Positions 25,784-34,887 of a DNA stretch of 64,000 bases are shown one piece after another; position 1 is the first letter of the stretch; each line of letters starts with the position of its first letter. Below the pieces are notes generated by a model. The model searched no databases and had not been told where the DNA came from. It saw only the letters and a list, made by a program, of their open reading frames with translations. The position numbers and the translations under genes are program-made. Source of the DNA: Aminobacterium colombiense DSM 12261 (GTDB taxonomy: Bacteria; Synergistota; Synergistia; Synergistales; Aminobacteriaceae); contig NC_014011.1 of assembly GCF_000025885.1 (NCBI RefSeq), forward strand, positions 1,612,001 through 1,676,000. The letters are read 5' to 3'.

Positions 25784-26995
25784 CTAGTTTGCTATAACTG
25801 GCGCCGTTCTTCCAGGGTAAGCTTCGAGCCCTGCTTTTAGAATCTCCATCGCCCTGGACAAATCCTGTTCTTTCAAGACATAGGCCAGGCGGACTTCGTC
25901 TCTGCCTAACCCCGGCGTTGCATAAAAGCCCTCACCTGGAGACGCCATAACAGTCTCTCCATTAAGATCAAAATCCTGAAGCATCCATACAATAAACTTT
26001 TCAGCATTGTCCACGGGGAGTTTTACCATCATGTAGAAAGCGCCTTTAGGCTCTTCACAAATCACACCTGACATATCTTTGAGTGCCCGGTACATGATGT
26101 CTCTTCGTTTCTCGTATTCTTTGTTCACTTCTTGCAGATAGGATTTAGGGGTGGAATAAAGGGCAACGGCACCTTCCTGGTCAAGGGTGGGAGGGCTGGT
26201 GCGGCTTTGGCAAAGTTTAAGAATCTGAGCCATAAGCTCCTTATTCTTACTGATAACACAACCAATCCGGGCGCCGCATGCGCTGTATCGCTTTGAAACG
26301 GAATCTAAAATAACGACACGGTCTTCCACATCTTTCAAGTTCCCAAAACTGACGTACTCAAGATTGTTATACACAAACTCCCTGTACACTTCGTCTGCGA
26401 TGATAAAGAAATCGTGTTTACGAGCTAAAGCAGCGACTCGCTCCATCTCTTCCCTAGTGTAAACAATCCCTGTTGGGTTTCCTGGGTGGCACATAACTAT
26501 GGCTTTTGTACGCGGGGTAATTTTTTCTTCCATGCTTTCAACAGATGGGAGCCTGAACCCTTCTTCTGCCCGTGTAGTAATGGGCACAATCTTGGCGCTT
26601 ACACATTGGCTAAAAGGATTGTAGTTGGCGTAAAAGGGTTCGGGAACCAATATTTCATCTCCCGGATCACAAAGAGCCGCAAAGGCGAAGACAATGGCTT
26701 CGCTGGCTCCTGCTGTAATGAACACATGCTCTCTTCCAAGCTCCACACCATAATCTTTATAATAATTACAAATAGCATCTATGAGTCGGGTATCGCCTTC
26801 AGAAGAACCGTAGGCCAGAACCTCGTTTTTAAAATTCCCTACCGCATCAAAAAAAGCTTGCGGCGTCTTAATATCAGGTTGCCCAATATTAAGAAAATAT
26901 ATCTTTTTCCCTTTTTCTTTTGCTTCTGCGGCATAGGGAGCCAGTTTCCTGATAGGCGAAGCCTGCATTGAACAAATCCGCTGAGAGAATTTCAT
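25784..26995 (-). CDS. PLP-dependent aminotransferase, class I
   Basis: Transfers amino groups between an amino acid and a 2-oxo acid. Fold-type I signs: YGSSEGDTRLIDAI, ITAGASEAIVFAFAAL, PEPFYANY, CHPGNPTGIVYTREE, DEVYREFVYN, and the PLP lysine in SVSKRYSACGARIG. Length from ATG 26995 is 403 aa (SD AAAGGAGGAG). The family resembles AspC/aromatic or alanine aminotransferases, and the true substrate cannot be told by sequence reading. It follows panB in the same direction, with a stem-loop between, and has no terminator before the pyr promoter. Confidence 0.92.
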   Translation of the reverse strand: MKFSQRICSMQASPIRKLAPYAAEAKEKGKKIYFLNIGQPDIKTPQAFFDAVGNFKNEVLAYGSSEGDTRLIDAICNYYKDYGVELGREHVFITAGASEAIVFAFAALCDPGDEILVPEPFYANYNPFSQCVSAKIVPITTRAEEGFRLPSVESMEEKITPRTKAIVMCHPGNPTGIVYTREEMERVAALARKHDFFIIADEVYREFVYNNLEYVSFGNLKDVEDRVVILDSVSKRYSACGARIGCVISKNKELMAQILKLCQSRTSPPTLDQEGAVALYSTPKSYLQEVNKEYEKRRDIMYRALKDMSGVICEEPKGAFYMMVKLPVDNAEKFIVWMLQDFDLNGETVMASPGEGFYATPGLGRDEVRLAYVLKEQDLSRAMEILKAGLEAYPGRTAPVIAN

Positions 26996-27011
26996 AAAGC
27001 TCCTCCTTTTC

Positions 27012-27052
27012 AATAAAGGCGGCCCCGCATTAAATGCCTGACCGCCTTTATT
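27012..27052 (-). terminator. Stem-loop between panB and the aminotransferase gene
   Basis: AATAAAGGCGG (27012-27022) pairs with CCGCCTTTATT (27042-27052), an 11-bp stem. A short T stretch (TTTATTG) follows on the minus strand, so termination is likely to be partial at most. Confidence 0.45.
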
Positions 27053-27071
27053 CTATCTTATAGGTATGTTC

Positions 27072-27926
27072 TTATTCGAACTCCTTAAGCATGGCAGCAA
27101 ATTCTTCTTCTTTGCCTGGCAGAATGTGGTACACGTGGTCATCTGTGGGGAATTTTCCAGTCTTCACGTCTTCAACATATTCCTTAAAGGCTCGAATCTC
27201 TTCTTCTGCCAAATTAGCATACTTCTTAACAAATTTCGGGGTGAAAGCCTCAAAAAGACCTAACATGTCTCCGCAGATCAGAAGCTGGCCGTCGCAAGGC
27301 GCACCTGCTCCTATGGAGTACACAGGAATCTCAAGTTTCTTTGCAATATATTCTGTCAACTCTGGTGGAATAGCCTCAAGGAGTATAGAGTAGGCTCCCG
27401 CCTCCTGTATGGCCAAGGCATCTCTAATCAGCTCTCTTGCGCTCTCGGGATCCCGTCCCTGAGCTTTGAATCCGCCAAGCTGACCAGAGCTCTGTGGAGT
27501 CAGGCCAATATGTCCCATTACCAGAATGCCAGCATCGGCCAGAGCTTTGATACGGCTGATAACCCGACGCCCGCCTTCAAGTTTTACAGCATCCATATCT
27601 GCTTCTTTCATAAATCGGCCTGCGTTTCTTACTGCATCTTCATCAGAGATCTGATAGGACAAAAAGGGCATATCCCCTACGCAGAAGGTGTTGGGGGCTC
27701 CGCGGCGGACTGCCTGGCAGTGGCGAATGCAGTCATCCATAGTCACAGGAATCGTACCTTCGTATCCAAGAACAACCATCCCGAGAGAGTCTCCCACGAG
27801 GATCATGTCCATGCCTGCCTGCTCTGCGAATGAAGCCGTTGGGAAGTCGTAAGCTGTAACCCATGCAACTTTGTCGCCACTCTGTTTCATTTTGACAAAT
27901 TCCAAACGTCCTTTTTTCTTTGCCAT
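27072..27926 (-). CDS. panB: 3-methyl-2-oxobutanoate hydroxymethyltransferase (ketopantoate hydroxymethyltransferase)
   Basis: First committed step of pantothenate synthesis: adds hydroxymethyl from methylene-THF to 2-oxoisovalerate. Family motifs are WVTAYDFPTASFAEQAG, ILVGDSLGMVVLGYEGTIPV, DAVKLEGG, VMGHIGLTPQS and YSIGAGAPCDGQLL, with metal ligands in VGDSLG and KLEGG. Length from ATG 27926 is 284 aa, with SD TAAGGAGG; the frame is open upstream into iclR. panC and panD are not in the window. Next to an IclR gene with 31 bp between, it may be under that regulator. Confidence 0.95.
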   Translation of the reverse strand: MAKKKGRLEFVKMKQSGDKVAWVTAYDFPTASFAEQAGMDMILVGDSLGMVVLGYEGTIPVTMDDCIRHCQAVRRGAPNTFCVGDMPFLSYQISDEDAVRNAGRFMKEADMDAVKLEGGRRVISRIKALADAGILVMGHIGLTPQSSGQLGGFKAQGRDPESARELIRDALAIQEAGAYSILLEAIPPELTEYIAKKLEIPVYSIGAGAPCDGQLLICGDMLGLFEAFTPKFVKKYANLAEEEIRAFKEYVEDVKTGKFPTDDHVYHILPGKEEEFAAMLKEFE

Positions 27927-27957
27927 AATTACTCGCCTCCTTAGTTCATTTGAATGA

Positions 27958-28728
27958 TCAGGGAAAGCCAAGCTGCCTTGAAACTTCCATTGAGGCCCCT
28001 TGCAATCCCTTAATAAGTTCACTTTTTCTTTCTGGACCGAAAGAAGCAGCCAGGCCAGAAGTGCTCATGGCGGCCGCGATGTGTCCCTGATGATCTTTTA
28101 TAGGCACAGCTACGCAGCACAATCCCAGCTCCAGCTCCTGGTTGTCTTCCGCCCAGCCCTTTTCTTGCACCTTATGGATCTCATTGAGCAAAACTTCCCT
28201 TTCCACAATAGTATGGGGGGTAAGGGAAGGAAGTCGAGAAGGAAGAAGGCTAAAAATAGCCTCATCAGTTAAATCTGAAAGAAGTATTTTCCCTGCTGCG
28301 GTACAATAAAGGGGAATTCGTTTGCCAATGTTGGAATAATGAACATGTTGCCCCACTGGCTCCACTTTTTCTACGTATACACCCTCATCCCTGTCTCGAA
28401 TTACTAAGTGCACTGTTGTGTTGTACGCTTTTGCCAGACAGTCCATAGGAGATTTAGCGCTTAGCCGAACATCAAGATTTTGATGAACGATGTTCCCAAG
28501 CTCAAAAAGTTTAAGTCCTGGAGCAAACAGCCCTGGTGACTCTGTTTCTTCTAAAAATCCCTGCTCCACAAAAATTCGTAAAAAACGATGCACAGTAGAT
28601 TTAGGAATATCCGTATAGGAAGCAATATCAGATGCCGAAAGCCTCGGGCGACTAAAGGAAAAACTAGAAAGAATAGCCAGGGCACGATGAAGGCTTTTAA
28701 AAGAAGGTGCAGATTTCTTAGCAGGCAC
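27958..28728 (-). CDS. IclR family transcriptional regulator
   Basis: DNA-binding regulator with an N-terminal winged helix (SLHRALAILSSFS, then SDIASYTDIPKSTVHRFLRI) and a C-terminal IclR effector domain (CTAAGKILLSDL, GWAEDNQELELGLCCVAVPI). Length is 256 aa from GTG 28728, chosen because AGAGGTG precedes it by 5 nt; an ATG at 28746 lies upstream of that SD. A palindrome between promoter and start suggests autoregulation. The adjoining gene on the same strand is panB. Confidence 0.9.
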   Translation of the reverse strand: MPAKKSAPSFKSLHRALAILSSFSFSRPRLSASDIASYTDIPKSTVHRFLRIFVEQGFLEETESPGLFAPGLKLFELGNIVHQNLDVRLSAKSPMDCLAKAYNTTVHLVIRDRDEGVYVEKVEPVGQHVHYSNIGKRIPLYCTAAGKILLSDLTDEAIFSLLPSRLPSLTPHTIVEREVLLNEIHKVQEKGWAEDNQELELGLCCVAVPIKDHQGHIAAAMSTSGLAASFGPERKSELIKGLQGASMEVSRQLGFP

Positions 28729-28739
28729 CACATCACCTC

Positions 28740-28756
28740 TTCTCATAACATGAGAA
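28740..28756. promoter_or_regulatory. Candidate IclR operator
   Basis: TTCTCAT (28740-28746) and ATGAGAA (28750-28756), a perfect 7-bp inverted repeat with a 3-nt spacer, about 13 nt after the predicted transcript start of iclR. Confidence 0.5.
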
Positions 28757-28775
28757 CGTTATTTTATATAATGAG

Positions 28776-28804
28776 ATTATATCACATGCTCACCTCGTAT
28801 TCAA
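28776..28804 (-). promoter_or_regulatory. Promoter of iclR (and probably panB)
   Basis: Minus strand TTGAAT (28804-28799), 17-nt spacer, TATAAT (28781-28776). Confidence 0.6.
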
Positions 28805-28874
28805 ATATAAAAAAATGCCCCGAAAGGCATCTTTTTAAAAATCATTCCACGGAAGCAATCTTGATCAGGTGCAG

Positions 28875-29714
28875 TCAATAACCAAGGCTTTCAAGCCAGT
28901 CTAAAATATGCCCGGCCAGGGCTACACGACAGTCAGAGTAGGAATGATCCGTATTCATTATTATTTCTTTTGTCCCTTCATTGTTATATTTTCTGAGAGC
29001 TTCTACGAAGGGGGCATGATTTGTCCGCAAGGGTGTGATGTTGTCGTTTTTCGCCCCTAAAACAAGAATATTGCGGTTGATAAAGGAAGAAGCAGAGTTC
29101 ACTATGTCCCAGTCATGTAAGTGACAGCGAATTTCTTCAAGCAATGCTTCTTTATTGGTTCCATGGAGCGGAGGAGCGCCGAGTTTCAATAATAGATCAA
29201 GTTTTTTCTGGCTCTCAGAATCATTTAAACCATTTTTTCCATCAAATCCAAGATTCCATCCTGAAATAAAACAAAAGTCCCGTATACCCGGCATGGCATC
29301 GGCAACTTTAGCCATGGCAAACCCACCCATACTGTGCCCAAAGATGAGAATGCGTTCGGGATCTACCCCATAATTCTTCTGGGCGAAATCACTTTGCAAG
29401 TAACGAACGGCGTTAATAGAGTCAGAGATAACATGGGAAAAAGAATAAAAGCCCTGGCTTCCCCAACACCCCCTATATGAGAAAACCACGGTGTTGAACC
29501 CCGCCCGCCTTAGCACCTGAGCAAGATCTAAATTTTTTTCTGTGCCCGGAAAACCATGAAGAAACAGAATGGTCGGATGAGGAGGTATCCCCTGGGCTAT
29601 ATAGATCACGCCGTAAAGGTGACTTCCCTCCGAAACAAAATCAAGGGCCTCCATAGACGGAGGATAGCACCAATCCTCTATTTCAGGATCAATTTCAATA
29701 CAGGGACGATACAT
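28875..29714 (-). CDS. Alpha/beta hydrolase
   Basis: Serine hydrolase of the alpha/beta fold. Oxyanion strand ILFLHGFPGTEKN, nucleophile elbow LIFGHSMGGFAMAK (Ser of GHSMG), acid region VLGAKNDNITPL (Asp), and His in NTDHSYSDCR. Length is 279 aa, no signal peptide, so cytoplasmic. The lid region DWCYP and DSESQKKLDLLLK does not reveal the substrate. It lies 15 bp downstream of the xthA stop on the same strand. Probably an esterase or peptidase. Confidence 0.85.
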   Translation of the reverse strand: MYRPCIEIDPEIEDWCYPPSMEALDFVSEGSHLYGVIYIAQGIPPHPTILFLHGFPGTEKNLDLAQVLRRAGFNTVVFSYRGCWGSQGFYSFSHVISDSINAVRYLQSDFAQKNYGVDPERILIFGHSMGGFAMAKVADAMPGIRDFCFISGWNLGFDGKNGLNDSESQKKLDLLLKLGAPPLHGTNKEALLEEIRCHLHDWDIVNSASSFINRNILVLGAKNDNITPLRTNHAPFVEALRKYNNEGTKEIIMNTDHSYSDCRVALAGHILDWLESLGY

Positions 29715-29729
29715 GAGCCAATCACCACT

Positions 29730-30515
29730 CTATTCATCAATATTGAAAGCACCAACAACGGGAGCATGATCAGAAGGTTTTTCCCAACCTCTCGGACCTC
29801 TGTCTACATAACAGTCTTCTGATCGATGGGCAAGGGAAGAAGTAGCTAAAATGTGGTCTATTCTCCAGCCGATATTTCGCTCTAAAGCATTTTTAACCCT
29901 ATAATCAAAAAAGGAAAACTCTCCTTCTCCTGGCCGGTATTTTCTAAAGACGTCTATAAAACCCCAGGCTTTTATTTCTTCAAACTTCTTTTTTATGTCT
30001 TCATGAAAGCAAACATGATCCCTCTTGTTACCAGGATTGGTCACGTCTATATCCGTAGGGGCAACATTCATATCGCCTACCCATAATAGATCGTCTGCTT
30101 TGGAGTACTCTCTATCAAAAAGGGTCTTCAGCCGATCGAAAAAACGCATTTTGTACTGATAATCGGAATGATCTATAGATTTACCCTGTGGAACATAGGT
30201 GTTTATTATATGAACTCCCAGAACTGTTCCCCGCACGATACGAGTGGCAGGATCAGGCTCTTCTCCATCTTCTAATCCGAAATGGGGATTCATGATGGGA
30301 TGGAGACTTAAAAGGGCTACTCCGTTATAAGCCTTTTCACCTTTAAAAACCGCCTCATATCCCAGAGCTTCGAATTCTGAGGCTGGAAAGAACTGGTCTT
30401 CAGTCTTTGTTTCTTGCAGACAGAGAACATCCACTCTATTATCATGAAGCCATTGAGACAATATATGCATTCTGCTCCGAACTGAATTAACATTAAAAGT
30501 AGCAATCTTCAACAT
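29730..30515 (-). CDS. xthA: Exodeoxyribonuclease III
   Basis: Mg-dependent AP endonuclease and 3' exonuclease in base-excision repair. The N-terminus IATFNVNSVRSRM, catalytic CLQETKTED, WVGDMNVAP (Asp, Asn) and the C-terminal DHAPVVG are all intact; WRIDHILATS is conserved. Length is 261 aa from ATG 30515. The long-loop variant with HSDYQYKMRFFDRL matches the bacterial Xth rather than ExoA subfamily. Confidence 0.94.
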   Translation of the reverse strand: MLKIATFNVNSVRSRMHILSQWLHDNRVDVLCLQETKTEDQFFPASEFEALGYEAVFKGEKAYNGVALLSLHPIMNPHFGLEDGEEPDPATRIVRGTVLGVHIINTYVPQGKSIDHSDYQYKMRFFDRLKTLFDREYSKADDLLWVGDMNVAPTDIDVTNPGNKRDHVCFHEDIKKKFEEIKAWGFIDVFRKYRPGEGEFSFFDYRVKNALERNIGWRIDHILATSSLAHRSEDCYVDRGPRGWEKPSDHAPVVGAFNIDE

Positions 30516-30637
30516 CGTCACCGCTCTCACCGGCCTTTCTCGAATAATATCCACTTTACCTATTTTCACAAACGCAGGGACGTTGATTGACTCCGCTTAT
30601 TATAGAGTAATCACACTATCCACCGAAGGAGATTTAA

Positions 30638-31549
30638 CTAGCCACCATTATCTTTAATTTCGCCTTTCTTCTTCAAGGAAAGCAAGGCCAACCCGGAAAA
30701 GATAAAAAAGATTCCGGCAATCGAAGTGAAAGAAAGGCGTTCACCCAAAAGCAACACTCCCAGGATACATGCTGTCAAGGGTTCTGTTAGAGTAAGGGTG
30801 TAAGCCTTTGCTACGGGAACGATTCCAATTCCCATGGAAAAAAGAGAATAAGGCAGGGCTGTTGCAACAATACCAAGGTGGAGCGCAACACCCACTCCAC
30901 GCCATTGTGTCAGCCAGGAAACATCAAAGAAAAAAAGCAGGGGCAAAAGAAAAAGTGAACCTCCGCAAAGAGTAAGAGCGGCACTTTCTATCGGACCATA
31001 AAGAAATCGAAGGCCTTTCAACCCCATACCGCAAAGGGCATAAGAAAAAGCTGCGGAAAAGGCCATAAAAATACCGGGCAGACTTGTCTGTAAACCTTCC
31101 CCGCCGGCACTCAGCAAAACACACCCTATTACAGCCAGTGAAGTGGAAAAATACCACATTTTCTCCGGCGGCTCCTTATAAATAATATAACCCAACAAAC
31201 CTGCCCACATGGGTGCGCCGCCAACAGCCACCATTGTTCCTACTGCCACTCCTGTCATTTTAATAGCCACAAAAAAGAAAAACTGAAAACCTGCCATTCC
31301 CAAGGATGCGGGAAGAAGAACCTTTAGGGGGCATCCTCCCTTCAACCATGAGAGGCCTTTTCGAAAAATCAACAAGATGAAAAGAAATATGCCTCCGCCT
31401 GTAATACGGATAGCTCCCACAGTAAAGGGAGAAGCCCCAGACGGTGCAAAGGCCTGTGCCGTACCAGAGGTACCCCAGAAAACGCCAGCGAAAAGAACCA
31501 GAAGAGATCCTGCCATTTCCTGATGGCTAATATTCCCGCCTCTCACCAA
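30638..31549 (-). CDS. EamA family (DMT superfamily) transporter
   Basis: Inner-membrane exporter with ten helices arranged as two EamA repeats. The first repeat starts LLVLFAGVFWGTSGTAQAF and the second LPGIFMAFSAAFSYALCGM; PLTACILGVLLLGERLSF is the characteristic repeat end. Length is 303 aa. GTG 31549 follows GGAGAGGGAG; an ATG 33 nt downstream is possible. It directly follows a 2-hydroxyacid dehydrogenase (11 bp), so it might export a metabolite such as a hydroxy or amino acid, but this is guesswork. Confidence 0.88.
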   Translation of the reverse strand: MVRGGNISHQEMAGSLLVLFAGVFWGTSGTAQAFAPSGASPFTVGAIRITGGGIFLFILLIFRKGLSWLKGGCPLKVLLPASLGMAGFQFFFFVAIKMTGVAVGTMVAVGGAPMWAGLLGYIIYKEPPEKMWYFSTSLAVIGCVLLSAGGEGLQTSLPGIFMAFSAAFSYALCGMGLKGLRFLYGPIESAALTLCGGSLFLLPLLFFFDVSWLTQWRGVGVALHLGIVATALPYSLFSMGIGIVPVAKAYTLTLTEPLTACILGVLLLGERLSFTSIAGIFFIFSGLALLSLKKKGEIKDNGG

Positions 31550-31560
31550 ACTCCCTCTCC

Positions 31561-32580
31561 TTAAAATTTACATTTTTTATCTATATCCATATAGTCTCCA
31601 CGACGGATTTTCCCATGCCATGGTTCTCCACGAAGGAAGAGAAGTACATTTTCCGCGGCAGCCTGGCATGCGTCCTCCATAGCTCCGGCTACATAATTTG
31701 AGTTATGGGGAGATCCAAGGAAGTTCGAAAGTTCGAAAAATGGATAGTTCAATTGAAACTCGCCCCTCCCCCATGTGGGTTCATTCCACCAGACATCCGC
31801 TCCAGCCTGAAAATCTGGAAACCGCTGTAAATGCTCATAGAGATCTTTCTCAACAATAAGGGGGGCTCTGGCCACATTAATAAGAATTGCGTCTCTTTTC
31901 ATTATCAACAGTTGTTCTCCCCCAATGAGCCCTTTGGTCTGCTTTGTAAGGGGCAGCGTCAAAACAACTACATCGGCTTCTTGCAATACATAGGGCAAAT
32001 TTTCTAACGTCCCGACGTAATCTACTGTATCTTGGGTTCGGCCACTGGTATTGATGGCCATAATTCTCATTCCCAACGCCCGGAAGAGATTCGCAGTGTT
32101 GCGGCCTATGCCGCCATACCCCACAATACCCGCTGTCATCCCCTTGAGGTTTCTTAACAACCATGTATCCTTATCAAATTCGCCCCGAGCCAATTTCTCA
32201 TGGAGAGGTACCAAGCGCCTTACCAGCGCCATGGTCATGGCCAATACATGTTCAGCGATCTGGTACGCCCATCCCCCAGCATTACAGGCTATGGCAATAT
32301 GGGAAGGGATATCTAAAAAGGGAAGGTAATCTACACCTGTAGAAATTGTTTGCAGGAGACCGACTTTTTTTAAAAAATCGTACTCTTCCCTCTCGATCTC
32401 TTTGTTAAAGAAAAAGGAAAGAAGTACATGGGCATTCTGTAACACCTGCCGCCTTGCAGATCCATGGAAATCTTCTAAATAAAGGACATGGGCCCAAGAA
32501 TCAAGGGGATGTTCTATTCTCTCACGGATTTCGGAGTTCGCTGAGAAGGTAACGACGACTGAGTCTAATTTTTTACCCAT
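31561..32580 (-). CDS. D-isomer-specific 2-hydroxyacid dehydrogenase family protein
   Basis: NAD-dependent reductase of 2-oxo acids. The Rossmann motif is TAGIVGYGGIGRNTANLFRAL, with LINVARAPLIVEKDL (catalytic Arg region) and the His in GSPHNSNYVAGAMEDA. Length is 339 aa. The catalytic HxxSN of the family reads SPHNSNY here, intact. The substrate is not evident; close to phosphonate, glyoxylate or phosphoglycerate dehydrogenases by length. SD AAAGGAGG precedes ATG 32580. The first gene of a two-gene operon with the EamA transporter. Confidence 0.88.
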   Translation of the reverse strand: MGKKLDSVVVTFSANSEIRERIEHPLDSWAHVLYLEDFHGSARRQVLQNAHVLLSFFFNKEIEREEYDFLKKVGLLQTISTGVDYLPFLDIPSHIAIACNAGGWAYQIAEHVLAMTMALVRRLVPLHEKLARGEFDKDTWLLRNLKGMTAGIVGYGGIGRNTANLFRALGMRIMAINTSGRTQDTVDYVGTLENLPYVLQEADVVVLTLPLTKQTKGLIGGEQLLIMKRDAILINVARAPLIVEKDLYEHLQRFPDFQAGADVWWNEPTWGRGEFQLNYPFFELSNFLGSPHNSNYVAGAMEDACQAAAENVLLFLRGEPWHGKIRRGDYMDIDKKCKF

Positions 32581-32649
32581 CTTTTACCTCCTTTTCCATA
32601 CTACTTACGGTATTTTGATCATACACTATTTCTATCTCATGAGCTTTTA

Positions 32650-32678
32650 TTGTAGAACCAAGATGATAAGTGTATAAT
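32650..32678 (+). promoter_or_regulatory. Promoter of the ferritin-like gene
   Basis: TTGTAG (32650-32655), 17-nt spacer, TATAAT (32673-32678). Transcription would start near 32685, some 37 nt before the ATG. Confidence 0.6.
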
Positions 32679-32721
32679 TGCTTTACAATATAACGTTTTG
32701 GTTTAGACAGGAGGGGTCTGG

Positions 32722-33195
32722 ATGAGTGAGAAATCTTTTGAAATGAAAGAAGCGCTCAGATACGGGATTCATGCTGAGATCGAGGCTAAAAACTTTTATA
32801 CACTCTGGGCTAACCACGTCGCAGAAGAATATCTTAAAAAAGAACTATTGGAGCTTGCCGAATGGGAAAAAAACCATGAAGACGATCTGAGAAAGCTCTA
32901 TTTGAAAATGTATGGAGAGGAGTGCCCCATTGATCCCAATATGGTCGTTTCACCTGAGCTCAAGGTACAGACAAAGGACTTTGGCGAAGTCACCTCCCTT
33001 CTGCGGATTGCCGGGGCAGCCTATCTTTCAGAAATGAAAGCCATGGAATTCTATGAGCGCCTAGAAAAAGAATCTTCAGGAGAAGCAGCTCTAATTTTCA
33101 GAAAACTTAAAGATATGGAAAAAGGGCATATGGATATTACGAAAAAACGATATATGGCTATAAGGGAAGACGTTGTAGGTTTCAGAGCTTTTTAG
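32722..33195 (+). CDS. Ferritin-like (rubrerythrin-type) diiron protein without rubredoxin domain
   Basis: A four-helix bundle of 157 aa. Helix 1 reads ALRYGIHAEIEAKNFYTLW (Glu of AEIEA as metal ligand), helix 2 LAEWEKNHEDDLRKLY (E-x-x-H), helix 3 LSEMKAMEFYERLE, helix 4 LKDMEKGHMDITKK (E-x-x-H). The pattern matches rubrerythrin diiron sites. No C-terminal CxxC...CxxC rubredoxin part is present, so electrons must come from another protein, if it acts as peroxidase. SD GGAGG precedes ATG 32722. Probably part of the oxidative-stress defence of an anaerobe. Confidence 0.85.
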   Translation: MSEKSFEMKEALRYGIHAEIEAKNFYTLWANHVAEEYLKKELLELAEWEKNHEDDLRKLYLKMYGEECPIDPNMVVSPELKVQTKDFGEVTSLLRIAGAAYLSEMKAMEFYERLEKESSGEAALIFRKLKDMEKGHMDITKKRYMAIREDVVGFRAF

Positions 33196-33219
33196 AAACT
33201 TGAAATTAAATTCGGAGAG

Positions 33220-33259
33220 AAAGGCGGTCCAGGACAATTGCCGGACCGCCCTTTATATT
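33220..33259. terminator. Bidirectional terminator between ferritin-like and acyl-CoA ligase genes
   Basis: GGCGGTCC (33223-33230) pairs with GGACCGCC (33243-33250), flanked by A and T stretches. It fits the end of both convergent genes. Confidence 0.75.
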
Positions 33260-34749
33260 TATGATCGGGTACAAGCTTCTTTCTTTAGAAGACGGCGTAA
33301 CACCTTCCCCGTGTTGGAAAGAGGAAAAGTATCCATAAACTCAACGCTTCTTGGCACTTTATAGTGGGCAAGATGTTTCTTGCAGAATTCAATAACTTCT
33401 CTTTGGGTCAGATCCATCCCCTGGGTTTTTTTTACAAACGCCTTGGGCACTTCTCCATTGACCTGGTGAGGAATACCCACAACAATTGCCTGTTCAACGG
33501 CAGGATGAGTTTGCAGAATAGCCTCTACCTCCTGAGGATATACATTAAAACCCCCAACAATGATAATATCCGTCACACGATCAAGGATCTGTACATACCC
33601 TTCGTTATCAATACGCACATAGTCTCCCGTGTTGAACCAGTCGCCGTCAAAGCGATCTGCGGATTTATCCGGATCTCTAAAGTACTCAGACGTCACCGAA
33701 GCCCCTCTAACCCATAGGATCCCCTCTCTTTTTAACGTTACATCTTCTTTTGCTTCGTTAGTCAAACGCCATTCGTAACCAGAGATAAAGGGCCCCACTG
33801 TCCCGAGCTTGCGCCGCTCATAAGATGGATTGACACAAACAACTGGAGAACACTCTGTCAGGCCGTACCCTTCAAGGGCCCCGACACCAAAGTAATCCTT
33901 CACTTTTTTATCCAGCTGGACGTTGAGTCTGTCTCCTCCGCTTACGATAAGCTTCACACCCTTTGGGCAAGGAGCTCCATGATCAATGGAAGAGGTAAGG
34001 AAGGTTAACATTGTAGGAACAATGATCAACACATTGGTCTGAGACACACATATAGTCTCAAGAGTTTTATGAGGGGGCATGAAAGAAGGCAATACTGTCT
34101 GTTTCATGCCGCAGATAAGGGGCATAAGCCCTGCCACCGTGAAACCAAAGGAATGGAAATTGGGGAGGACATTCAAAAGGATATCCCCTTCTTTCAGTTC
34201 TGTCAGCTCCTTGAAAACAGTCTGAGCATTATGCATAAGGTTCCCATGAGAAAGGGGGACCGCCTTGGGAAGGCCTGTAGTCCCTGACGTGGCAAAAATT
34301 ACGGCAAGGTCTTCTTTTCCAGCCAGAGAAGGACGCCCGGCAATAGCCGTAAAGGGCGCGTCGAGAGGAGAGAGACACCAGGTTAGGGAATGTTCTGTAA
34401 GGGCTTGCTCTAAATCCTCCATTTCGGCACCAAGCACAACAGCAAAGGGATCTACAAGCTCTAGAATTCCTATGGAAGTAGGAACTCCGGCTTTTGTATT
34501 AATGGGAACAATAGCTCCCCCTAAAGACCACACTGCAAGGGAAAGTGCCAAAACCATAGGAGAGTTCGGCATCATCACTGCCAAACGATGACCCTTGCCA
34601 AAACCCTCATCTTCAAGTTTTTTCTTACACTCAATTGTCAATTCCCCAAGTTTCTGGCCTGTCCACCACTCTTCGCTCCACCACAAGACCGGTTTGTCCC
34701 AATCTTCTTGAAGCCTGTCCCATATTGCATTTTCTAACCTTATAACCAT
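33259..34749 (-). CDS. AMP-dependent acyl-CoA synthetase/ligase
   Basis: ANL-superfamily enzyme that adenylates a carboxylate and couples it to CoA. The P-loop is FATSGTTGLPKAVPLSHGN; other core motifs are GYGLTECSPVV, WFNTGDYVRID (A7-like), RVTDIIIVGGFNVYPQEVE, and the catalytic lysine in NTGKVLRRLLKK. Length is 496 aa, closest in style to fatty or aromatic acid CoA ligases. The substrate is not determined. It stands alone between terminators, on the minus strand. Confidence 0.92.
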   Translation of the reverse strand: MVIRLENAIWDRLQEDWDKPVLWWSEEWWTGQKLGELTIECKKKLEDEGFGKGHRLAVMMPNSPMVLALSLAVWSLGGAIVPINTKAGVPTSIGILELVDPFAVVLGAEMEDLEQALTEHSLTWCLSPLDAPFTAIAGRPSLAGKEDLAVIFATSGTTGLPKAVPLSHGNLMHNAQTVFKELTELKEGDILLNVLPNFHSFGFTVAGLMPLICGMKQTVLPSFMPPHKTLETICVSQTNVLIIVPTMLTFLTSSIDHGAPCPKGVKLIVSGGDRLNVQLDKKVKDYFGVGALEGYGLTECSPVVCVNPSYERRKLGTVGPFISGYEWRLTNEAKEDVTLKREGILWVRGASVTSEYFRDPDKSADRFDGDWFNTGDYVRIDNEGYVQILDRVTDIIIVGGFNVYPQEVEAILQTHPAVEQAIVVGIPHQVNGEVPKAFVKKTQGMDLTQREVIEFCKKHLAHYKVPRSVEFMDTFPLSNTGKVLRRLLKKEACTRS

Positions 34750-34887
34750 CTCAGCCCTCCATTCTCCAGATCAAGAGTCCCAAGTTCAAAAACATCGCTA
34801 ATCAGTGCTAATTTTACTTTGAAATCTCAAGAAGAGCAAAAGAGGAATATATGATAGGATTTTCTTACATAAAAAGGAGGCGCTTCT

